Assembly (NCBI RefSeq): GCF_022376295.1
Contig: NZ_CP060140.1
Location: 5,274,356-5,338,355, forward strand
Length of the DNA stretch: 64,000 bases
Direction of reading: 5' to 3'
From: Nodularia sphaerocarpa UHCC 0038
GTDB taxonomy: Bacteria > Cyanobacteriota > Cyanobacteriia > Cyanobacteriales > Nostocaceae
In this document: positions 9,205 through 18,800 of the stretch, in pieces
Position numbering within the stretch: the first letter of the stretch is position 1
Layout of the letters: each line of letters starts with the position of its first letter
Position numbers and translations under genes: made by a program
The notes under the pieces: model-generated
What the model saw: only the letters and a program-made list of their open reading frames with translations
Database searches by the model: none
What the model was told of the DNA's origin: nothing

Positions 9205-9735
9205 ATGGTGAGCAAACCGGACTTTTTCAGTGGTGGTGGTCAAGATCAGTTTCGTCCAGAATTACAAGTAGAAAGTCCTGAAGGTGAATTACATTTGCGG
9301 TTTTATATTCCCTCGGATCTGGAATTAGCACTACCCGCTACTGGTATCCGAGAGGTCATGGAACTAAGTCCTGATAGAATCACTCCCATACCTAATGCTT
9401 CTCCTTTACTTTTGGGTACTCTAAATTTACGAGGTCGAGTCATTTGGGTGGCGGATTTGGGTCAATTCCTGGGTGAAGCAACCGCATTAAACACAGATAG
9501 AGCCGAAATTCCGGTGATTGCTATTGAAGAACAAGACACAATCGTGGGTTTAGCAGTAGAAAAAATTGGTGGTATGGACTGGCTGGATATCCAGGATTTA
9601 ATGCCACCAACTAATTTACCGGATTCTATGACTCCGTTTTTGCGTGGAGAGTGGTTAAGAGATGCTGATAATAAACAGTGCTTAAGACTGCTTGATCAAA
9701 TGGCAATTTTGCGGAGTGCGAGGTGGGCAGGATGA
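9205..9735 (+). CDS. hmpC: CheW-like adaptor HmpC
   Basis: CheW-domain scaffold that couples the receptor HmpD to the kinase HmpE. The 176 residues carry the typical CheW beta-barrel pattern: LPATGIREVMELSPDRITPIP, then LGTLNLRGRVIWVADLGQFL and IVGLAVEKIGGM. The overlap with hmpD is only apparent: a longer hmpD frame opens at 9692, but the likely hmpD start is at 9752, 17 bases after this stop. This is the intact member of a duplicated pair; the upstream copy (8235) is broken. The gene sits in a tight hmpB-hmpC-hmpD run and is surely cotranscribed. Confidence 0.87.
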   Translation: MVSKPDFFSGGGQDQFRPELQVESPEGELHLRFYIPSDLELALPATGIREVMELSPDRITPIPNASPLLLGTLNLRGRVIWVADLGQFLGEATALNTDRAEIPVIAIEEQDTIVGLAVEKIGGMDWLDIQDLMPPTNLPDSMTPFLRGEWLRDADNKQCLRLLDQMAILRSARWAG

Positions 9736-9751
9736 AATTGGGAGGGAGCAA

Positions 9752-12724
9752 ATGGCAGCTAGTTTAAACGATTATCTTGATTCATATAAGCAGGCTTGTA
9801 CAGCTTATGCACAACAGAACTATAAAGTTGCTGCCACTTTAGTTGACGAAGTGGTGCAGAACGTACCAGATGACCCTAACTGCCATTTATTAAGGGGTCA
9901 TATCTACTATGTTTTGCAGCAGTACGATGTGGCTAAAACAGAGTACCAAAAAGTTTTGCAGTTGTCTGATGATCTAGAAATTATTGGTTTTGCTAATAAT
10001 GGTTTAGAAAACATCAATCAAGAGCAAGCAGGACTAGAGTCAGAGATTGGTACTGAAGAAAATCATCAGCCAGAGCTAAGAAGTTTCGCGGAAATTTCTG
10101 ATGATCCCCCAGATTTAGAAGATTTTGGGGCGTTTGGCAACTTAGATGATCACAGCTTTGAATTCAATTCCTTGGCAGAGTTTCAGCCATCGGTAGATGT
10201 AGAAGAACTATCCTCGAACAATCCATTTGAGATTTCTGTAGACAGGATTTCATTGAATCAAACGCCAGATTCCACAACACCTTTGAGCGAAGATCCTTTT
10301 GCTTTGAATCAAAATCACAACGGGAAAGAATCTCATGTCAACACGGGGGATGAGCAAGTTGAATTAGATTTACCCGTTTTCTGGCAAGAAGAGACGGTAG
10401 CCGAAAGTCTGGATGAGCCAGAGATTAGCAGCAATTTATCAGATGCTGCCACAGATGATTCTCAGGCAATTGCCCTCAGTTATGATCAAAATGTCGATGA
10501 TAGCGCTTTTGCAGAACTGGACTTTTCAACGATCAATAGTTTAGAAAATACTCCTGAGCTTTTGACGGAAGAGCCGGAAAAAGTCCCAAATCTGGAAAAT
10601 TTTGACTTGCCCACAAATATCCAGGAATACGAGACTTTACTGATGGAGCCGGAGGAGATCAACGATGTTTCGGCAGAACCTCATAGTTTGAGTCATGATT
10701 ATCCAGATAATTTTCCTCAGTCGGATCATAGTAATTACTTAGATGAAATAGAGGTTGAAGAAGAATTCTCGTCATCATCCTCAAGCTTAAATGGTAGATA
10801 TTCGCCAACATACGAGGATATTACAACTGAGACAGAGGTTGAACTCGATAATTTTCAGAATGATGATGATTTTGATGATTTTGAGGTATTTAAATCTGCA
10901 TTTGGCGCTGAGGAAGATACAAATAGTCTACTAAGGGGCGAAAATTCTCAGAGCAATATAGAGTTTTTAGATGACTTTGATGAATTTGATGATTTAGAGA
11001 ACATTCCCGGATTTGACTTAGCAGAAGCAGATTCTAGCTTTGGTGATGTCACCATGCTTTCGGGTTCAGTAGAGACTAGTGCTAACCAACCAAGTAAAGA
11101 AACGGGATCTAAGTCCAAAAATGAATCTAGCGATGGGTACGGCCGCCGTTCGCGTAGCGATCGCACCGAAATTAATCGCGACGATGAACTGTTTTCCCTC
11201 ACCGGCTCACAGAATGGCGCACAACAACCAGAGCCAATATTTGCGGAAACAGATGGCTCGAATCTAGCAGCAAATGTCAGCGTCGAGCAAGGCTGGCTAG
11301 CACCTTTAGAGAATGCCTCCCTAGATGTGAAGCCCTGGTTAGTCGCTGGCACAGTGGGCGTTTTCTCAGCATTAGTTGTAGCTACAGTCAGCTTCACAAC
11401 TACCAACTTTTCTCCACCCGAACAACGGGAATCAGTCAGGAATACAGGCTGGGCAATGTCATTAGCTGCGGGGGTGGCTGGTTTCAGTACAGCAGCCTTT
11501 ATGGGCAGTCTGACACTCAAGCAAATTCGCCGCACCACCAAGGATCTGCAAGCTCAGTTTGATGCAGTCCGCCAAGGTAATCTGAATGTGCAAGCCACGG
11601 TGTATTCCGAAGATGAATTAGGGCGTTTGGCTACTGGCTTTAATGAAATGGCTCGTGTAATTTTTACAACTACATCAGATGCCCAACGCAAAGCTGTTGA
11701 ACAAGAAGAAGCCAAAGAAAACTTGCAACGCCAAGTAATTCGCTTGTTGGACGACGTGGAAGGCGCGGCTAGAGGTGATTTGACAGTCCAAGCTGAAGTG
11801 ACAGCCGACGTGTTAGGAGCCGTGGCTGATGCCTTTAACCTGACAATTCAAAACCTCCGGGATATTGTCCAACAAGTAAAAGTGGCAGCAAAGGAGGTAA
11901 CAAAAGGTGCAACCAACTCCGAAACATTTGCGAGAGCTTTATCGAGTGATGCCTTGCGACAAGCCGAAGAGTTAGGAGTAACTTTAAATTCGGTACAGGT
12001 GATGACTGACTCCATTCAAAGGGTAGCGGTAGCGGCGCGAGAAGCAGAAATTGTCGCAGGTGATGCCAGTGCGATCGCCCTCAAAGGAGGGGAAGCTGTG
12101 GAAAATACTGTAGCGGGGATTTTACAAATTCGCGAAACTGTAGCGGAAACTACCCGGAAGGTGAAGCGACTAGCGGAATCTTCCCAAGAAATTTCTAAAA
12201 TTGTCGCCTTAATTTCTCAGATTGCCTCCCGGACAAACTTACTAGCACTCAATGCCAGTATTGAGGCAGCCAGAGCGGGTGAAGCTGGACGGGGGTTTGC
12301 CATTGTCGCAGATGAAGTGCGTCAGCTAGCAGACAAATCTGCCAAATCCTTAAAGGAAATTGAACAGATTGTCATGCAAATCCAGAACGAAACAGGCTTA
12401 GTCATGACGGCAATGGAAGAAGGCACACAACAGGTAATTACAGGCACTAAATTGGCAGAAGAAGCCAAGCGATCGCTCGAAAATATCATTCAAGTAGCCA
12501 ATCGCATTGACACTCTAGTACGCTCAATTACCAGCGACACAGTAGAACAAACAGAAACCTCCCGCGCCGTCGCCCATGTTATGCAATCGGTGGAACTCAC
12601 AGCCCAAGAAACCTCCCAGGAAGCCCAGCGCGTTTCTGGGGCCCTACAACTTTTAGTAGGTGTTTCCGGCGACTTGATATCCTCCGTAGAACGTTTCCGC
12701 GTGGAAACTCTCGAATCCAAGTAA
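9752..12724 (+). CDS. hmpD: Methyl-accepting chemotaxis-like receptor HmpD
   Basis: Receptor of the hmp system, 990 residues from the chosen ATG (GGGAGG lies just upstream; the frame also opens at 9692 but that start would overlap hmpC). Order of parts: a TPR-like N-terminus (to ~100, YLDSYKQACTAYAQQ), a long acidic, probably disordered stretch (to ~500, with runs of Asp/Phe such as DDFDEFDD), two membrane segments at ~531-553 and ~566-587, HAMP at ~590-650, and the MCP signalling domain with the invariant hairpin tip (NLLALNASIEAARAGE, ~825-840). Only a short loop separates the membrane helices, so it has no periplasmic ligand domain. Signals are probably sensed through the cytoplasmic N-terminal part. 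Confidence 0.88.
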   Translation: MAASLNDYLDSYKQACTAYAQQNYKVAATLVDEVVQNVPDDPNCHLLRGHIYYVLQQYDVAKTEYQKVLQLSDDLEIIGFANNGLENINQEQAGLESEIGTEENHQPELRSFAEISDDPPDLEDFGAFGNLDDHSFEFNSLAEFQPSVDVEELSSNNPFEISVDRISLNQTPDSTTPLSEDPFALNQNHNGKESHVNTGDEQVELDLPVFWQEETVAESLDEPEISSNLSDAATDDSQAIALSYDQNVDDSAFAELDFSTINSLENTPELLTEEPEKVPNLENFDLPTNIQEYETLLMEPEEINDVSAEPHSLSHDYPDNFPQSDHSNYLDEIEVEEEFSSSSSSLNGRYSPTYEDITTETEVELDNFQNDDDFDDFEVFKSAFGAEEDTNSLLRGENSQSNIEFLDDFDEFDDLENIPGFDLAEADSSFGDVTMLSGSVETSANQPSKETGSKSKNESSDGYGRRSRSDRTEINRDDELFSLTGSQNGAQQPEPIFAETDGSNLAANVSVEQGWLAPLENASLDVKPWLVAGTVGVFSALVVATVSFTTTNFSPPEQRESVRNTGWAMSLAAGVAGFSTAAFMGSLTLKQIRRTTKDLQAQFDAVRQGNLNVQATVYSEDELGRLATGFNEMARVIFTTTSDAQRKAVEQEEAKENLQRQVIRLLDDVEGAARGDLTVQAEVTADVLGAVADAFNLTIQNLRDIVQQVKVAAKEVTKGATNSETFARALSSDALRQAEELGVTLNSVQVMTDSIQRVAVAAREAEIVAGDASAIALKGGEAVENTVAGILQIRETVAETTRKVKRLAESSQEISKIVALISQIASRTNLLALNASIEAARAGEAGRGFAIVADEVRQLADKSAKSLKEIEQIVMQIQNETGLVMTAMEEGTQQVITGTKLAEEAKRSLENIIQVANRIDTLVRSITSDTVEQTETSRAVAHVMQSVELTAQETSQEAQRVSGALQLLVGVSGDLISSVERFRVETLESK

Positions 12725-12776
12725 ATCAAAGTTAGGAGTCTGGAGTTAGGAGTGAATCAAAAAAATTAGCCATCAC

Positions 12777-12829
12777 AACTCATAACTCACAACTCATAAC
12801 TCACAACTCATAACTCACAACTCATAACT
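12777..12829. repeat. Short tandem repeat between hmpD and hmpE
   Basis: The unit AACTCATAACTCAC (14 bp, two related heptamers) is repeated nearly four times, ending 7 bases before the hmpE ATG. It belongs to the heptanucleotide short tandem repeats typical of filamentous cyanobacteria. It replaces any recognisable ribosome binding site of hmpE. Confidence 0.75.
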
Positions 12830-12835
12830 TTTGCT

Positions 12836-15800
12836 ATGCTGCCGGAACAACAACAGCGGATTTTAGGTTACTTCATAGAAGAAGCCAGCGACCATCTGAA
12901 TACGATTGAGCAGGGGTTAATGAATCTCCAAAGTACCTTGAACGACCCGGAAATGGTGAACGAAGTTTTCCGGGCGGCTCATTCGATCAAGGGAGGCGCG
13001 GCTATGCTGGGGCTGAATAGCATTCAGCACACATCCCACCGTCTGGAAGATTGTTTTAAAGTTCTCAAAGAACATCCGGTTCAGGTAGACCAAAAGTTAG
13101 AATCTTTATTTCTCGGTGTATCTGATACCCTCAAGGTGCTATTAGAACATTTGAGTGGGCCATTCGGGATGTCGGAAGAGGCTGCTAATACTTTGATGTT
13201 AGAAACTGAGCCGGTCTTTCAATGGCTGTATGAGCATTTGGAACTGCTTGTACAAAAAAGCAGCAGTGGTGTAGTCCAGAAGAATCCCACAACAGAATTA
13301 GAACCAAACCAGCAGGACAGTGTTACCACACTTACCGATCTATTCCTGCGGCGAGATATTCCCAATCAGGAAGAAGACAGCGAAAGTACATCGACAGCAT
13401 CACCTGGAACTGTATTATTTGCCGAAGCACATTCGCGTTTACCCGCCCAAGCCAGTGACTATGGGGATGAATTTCAAGCCCAGGTGTTACAAGCACTGCG
13501 GGAAATGTTGCAACTGTTTAAAAACAAGACAACACCCGCATCTCGGCACAATCTTCAGCAATGCTGTCAGCAGTTAGTCACACTGGGACAAAGGTGGAAT
13601 TTGTCTCATTGGTGTAGCTTATGTCAAGCTGCTGCCAATGCGATCGCCAATCCTGAAAATAGCTATCTCACCCTAGCCAAAATTGTCATTACCGAAATCA
13701 AAAAAGCCCAAGAATTAGTTCTCCAAGACAGAGAAACCGAGATTAAAACTAGTCAGCAATTAACCGCACTCTCGAATTTGCCAAAACTTGAGTTGTTACA
13801 GTCTCAAGATTTGTTTACTGACGAGCCTGCATCTGTAGCAGCACCGACAGCAGATAATTTTGTCAGTGAACCTACTACTTTACAGCCAACTGACAAGATA
13901 ACTAGCCTAACTGAACTATCCGAGCAACTTCAGCCCAGTCAGCATACTTCAGCCGCAACAGAAAACACTGTCCCTCAAACTACTATGACTTCTAATTTCT
14001 TCTTGGATAGTCCAGAAGACACAGACAATAGCAATATTGTCCAAAATGGTCCATTAGTAGGATTAGCTGAGTTAAATACCCTGGCTGATTTATTTGCAGG
14101 TGAAACCCCCGAACTAGATCAAACCTGGGAACAAGATGAAAACTTAGACATTAGCGCCACCAGTGAATTAGAAATAGATTTGGGTGACAGCGATATTGAA
14201 GATGTTGATCACGATATAGCTGATTTTCTATCCTTGGATGAAGGGAAACACAACGATGATTTGCACATCAGTCTCACTACAACAGAAGAGTTAAACCTAT
14301 TATTTGGCAATAATTTTGCGGAAACAGAGCATCCAGATTTGCAAAATCATACATCTGCGGCAATTACCAGTGAATTACAGCAATCTTCTGGTGATCCTCA
14401 TGAAAATAATTTAATCGGTGATTTATTAGCCCCAACACTAGATGAGAGTGAATTACTGTCTACAGAGGAAGTCCCTCAACCAGAACAAATATCCACTAAC
14501 CCACAAAGCAGTTTTGAGGACTTATTATTAGAAAAAGATCATGCAGATACAGAAGAGATTTTAGAGGATGACTATATAGAAGCCAAGCCTACTATAGTCC
14601 AGCCAGAGTCTTTAACTTTAGATAGTTTGTTTGATGATTTTGATGATATTGAAAATACTCCACAACTGTCTAAGGATGAGCCAGAAATTAGTGATTTATT
14701 TGATATAACACCCGCGACAGGAATAGAATTTATTCAGGCTGAAGACAATTTAAACGACTTTTGGAACCAGGAAACGGCAACAGAAAAACAAGAAGACGCT
14801 GTTCGGGTACTTGAGCAGGATGTGGCAAAAGCTTTAGAGGAGAGTTTGTTTGCGGCGGCGGCTTCTAATGATATTTTTGGCAACATGGAAGAGTCTATAC
14901 CCTCGCCCTCAACAAGTATTGATTTCCAGAAGCAGAACTTGAGATTATCATCAGATACTGCTGATGAAGATGACTTATTTGCCGATTTAGCAGCATCCAA
15001 TTCCATATCTCCTACCGATAAAGACGATGAGGACTTGACTCAACAGGAAATTAGCGGCTTCTCCCAAGAGCCAGAAGTGTTAGATTTAATCCCAGAATTT
15101 ACAAAAGAACCACCAAAAACAGCTTCTGTAGATTCGCTCCCAGTATTTGCTGATTTTGAAGTTGATTTGTTTGATAGTATCGATGAGAATCCGCAAATCG
15201 TTCAACTGGATGATACTGAAAGTGTGTTTGATGCTGAGGAATTATTGGCTTCAGAAACAAGTTTAGAGATAAGTGAGCCAGAAAATTTAGATTTCCAACA
15301 GTTAGAACCGGAATTAGAGTTTGTAGATGTTAATGTGAACTCTAGTTTGGCGGATGATTTATTCAACACAGAAACTGAGTCACCAGCAATAAATACAGCT
15401 TCAGATAATGACACCTATCTCAAACTGGATGATACAGAAAGTGTTTTTGATGCTGAGGAATTATTGGCTTCAGAAACAAGTTTAGAGATAAATGAGCCAG
15501 AAAATTTAGATTTCCAACAGTTAGAACCGGAATTAGAGTTTGTAGATATCAATGTGAACTCTAGTTTGGCAGATGATGTGGAACGGAGGGAACCAACTGT
15601 TTTAATTGATGATTTATTCGACACGGAAACTGAGTCATCAGCAATAAATACAGCTTCAGATAATGACACCTATCTGGAACTGGATGATACCGAAAGTGTG
15701 TTTGATGCTGAGGAATTGTTGGCTTCAGAAACAAGTTTAGATATAAGTGAGCCAGAAAATTTAGACTTACAACAGTTAGAACCGGAATTAGAGTTTGTAG

Positions 15801-18800
15801 ATGTTAATGTGAACTCTAGTTTGGCGGATGATTTATTCAACACAGAAACTGAGTCAGCAGCAATAAATACAGCTTCAGATAATGACACCTATCTGAAACT
15901 GGATGATACAGAAAGTGTTTTTGATGCTGAGGAATTATTGGCTTCAGAAACAAGTTTAGAGATAAATGAGCCAGAAAATTTAGATTTCCAACAGTTAGAA
16001 CCGGAATTAGAGTTTGTAGATATCAATGTGAACTCTAGTTTGGCAGATGATGTGGAACGGAGGGAACCAACTGTTTTAATTGATGATTTATTCGACACGG
16101 AAACTGAGTCATCAGCAATAAATACAGCTTCAGATAATGACACCTATCTGGAACTGGATGATACCGAAAGTGTGTTTGATGCTGAGGAATTGTTGGCTTC
16201 AGAAACAAGTTTAGATATAAGTGAGCCAGAAAATTTAGACTTACAACAGTTAGAACAGGAATTAGAGTTTGTAGATATTAATATGAACTCTAGTTTGGCA
16301 GATGATGTGGAACTGAGGGAAGCAACTGTTTTAGTTGATGATTTATTCAATACAGAAACTGAGCCACTAGCAATAAATACAGCAGAAATATTCGGAAATA
16401 ATCTGCTAGAAATCGCAGATTCAGATAATGACACCTCTCTGGAACTGGATGATACCGAAAGTGTGTTTGATGCTGAGGAATTATTGGCTTCAGAAACAAG
16501 TTTAGATATAAGTGAGCCAGAAAATTTAGACTTACAACAGTTAGAACAGGAATTAGAGTTTGTAGATATTAATGTGAACTCTAGTTTGGCGGATGATTTA
16601 TTCAACACAGAAACTGAGCCACTAGCAATAAATACAGCAGAATTATTCGGAAATAATCTGCTAGAAATAGCCGATTCAGATAATGACACATATCTGGAAC
16701 TGGATGATACCGAAAGTGTGTTTGATGCTGAGGAATTGTTGGCTTCAGAAACAAGTTTAGATATAAGTGAGCCAGAAAATTTAGACTTACAACAGTTAGA
16801 ACAGGAATTAGAGTTTGTAGATATTAATGTGAACTCTAGTTTGGCGGATGATGTGGAACTGAGGGAACCAACTGTTTTAGTTGATGATTTATTCGACACG
16901 GAAACTGAGCCACTAGCAATAAATACAGCTTCAGATAATGACACATATCTGGAACTGGATGATACCGAAAGTGTGTTTGATGCTGAGGAATTGTTGGCTT
17001 CAGAAACAAGTTTAGATATAAGTGAGCCAGAAAATTTAGACTTACAACAGTTAGAACAGGAATTAGAGTTTGTAGATATTAATGTGAACTCTAGTTTGGC
17101 GGATGATGTGGAATTGAGGGAACCAACTGTTTTAGTTGATGATTTATTCGACACGGAAACTGAGTCACCAGCAATAAATACAGCAGAAATATTCGGAAAT
17201 AATTTGCTAGAAATGGCAGATTCAGATAATGACACATATCTGGAACTGGATGATACCGAAAGTGTGTTTGATGCTGAGGAATTATTGGCTTCAGAAACAA
17301 GTTTAGATATAAGTGAGCCAGAAAATTTAGACTTACAACAGTTAGAACCGGAATTAGAGTTTGTAGATATTAATGTGAACTCTAGTTTGGCGGATGATGT
17401 GGAACTGAGGGAACCAACTGTTTTAGTTGATGATTTATTCGACACGGAAACTGAGCCACTAGCAATAAATACAGCAGAATTATTCGGAAATAATCTGGCA
17501 GAAAGTGCAGTAGGATACTGGGATGACAGCGAAGATGAGTTGAATTTAGAATCTGGTGAGGAAATATTAGGGGAAACAGCAGATTTATCAGATGTTCTGT
17601 TGAACACAGATACAGATCAAATATCACCAGAGGAACAATTAGCCCAAAGGGAAAATGCTAATTTTGTTTTGCATGAAGAGGAGGAGACAACTGTAGATTT
17701 TGCAGCAGAAGCGACTCCAAAAGATGATACTAATACTTGTATCCAAGATGAATTTGCTGAGTTAGAAGCATTATTAGAAGACGAGTCAGCAGCAATAAGT
17801 TCCCATCCTACTTCGATGGAAGAAGAAGATTTTGCTGATCTGGAAGCTTTGCTGAATACAAACAACTTAGATGACGAAGAGGTAAGGTTATCTAATGATC
17901 AGCCATCCTATGCACCACAGTTTGAACTAACTACTAACCAATCTGCCAGTTTCACTATTAAATCATCGGATGTGGATGATGATTTTAGCGATTTGGAGAA
18001 ACTGCTCGCAGAAGCAGATCAAACTATATCCCATTCATCATCGAACAAACTAAAACCGCAAACGAGCAAAATCTCCCGTTCTTCAGATCGTCGAACTGCG
18101 AGATTTGAAGAAACAATGAAAGTGCCAGTTAAGCAACTGGATGATATGAGCAATTTAGTAGGGGAGTTGGTGGTAAACCGCAACACCTTAGAACAGGATC
18201 ATGAACGGCTACGGCAATCTTTAGATAATTTGCTCATTCAGGTGCAACATCTGTCGGATGTGGGAGCAAGGATGCAAGAATTGTATGAGCGATCGCTATT
18301 GGAAGCTTCTCTTCTGGCTAGTCGCAAAACAAAACTACCTCCAGAAACTAACTTGAATACTCATGATTCCCATACAAAAATGGGTTTTAGTGAGTTAGAA
18401 ATGGATCGTTTCACTCCTTTCCACACCCTATCTCAAGAAATGATTGAATTTATTGTCCGGGTGCGTGAGTCAGCGAGTGATATTGACTTTGTAACTGAAG
18501 AAACCGAAAGAGTAGGGCGACAATTCCGCCAAGTGACAACCCAGCTACAAGAGGGACTGACACGAGCGCGAATGGTGCCTTTTTCCCAAACTATTGATCG
18601 CTTGCGCCGAGGAGTCCGCGACAACGCTATTAAGTATGGTAAACAAGTCGATTTGGTGATTGAAGGCGGAGATACCTTAATTGACAAGATGATTTTAGAT
18701 CATCTTACCGACCCGTTGACTCATATGCTCAACAATGCGATCGCTCACGGTATTGAAACGCCAGAGATCAGGCAGAAAGCTGGTAAACCACCCGTAGGAT

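Larger units (their letters stand above)
7647..9570. repeat. Two-copy tandem duplication: hmpA tail, hmpB, hmpC part
   Basis: Unit 1 runs from ~7647 to ~8598 and unit 2 from ~8599 to ~9570. Each begins with the end of the hmpA coding sequence (gaaaaatacatcaacg / gaaaaatatatcaacg, gatctgggaacaccc), continues with the same spacer (agtgaaacaataaaatt; atcagggaatgttccaag; caggaggtagat) and then hmpB and hmpC. The offset is 952 bp at the hmpA tail and 970 bp at the hmpB starts, because the second spacer has small insertions. The junction falls inside the first hmpC copy, which is therefore cut short. The DNA copies are clearly diverged, so the event is not recent. Confidence 0.85.

Noticed and set aside
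9692..9751. Upstream start for hmpD overlapping hmpC
   Set aside because: The extra 20 residues (MIKWQFCGVRGG) overlap the conserved end of HmpC and are not protein-like for this family; ATG 9752 has GGGAGG in front.
10948..11541. 197-codon antisense frame in hmpD
   Set aside because: It lies wholly inside the receptor gene including its membrane and HAMP parts; no features of its own.
15209..17500. Regular repeats that might be taken for a CRISPR array
   Set aside because: Units are 219-291 bp, all in frame and coding, without short identical repeats separated by unique spacers; no cas genes are nearby.
15202..17865. Long antisense open frames (70-487 codons) across the hmpE repeats
   Set aside because: They are Ser/Asn-rich complements of the acidic repeat codons and repeat with the same period. 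They stay open only because the sense codon use lacks complementary stops; no start signals are seen.
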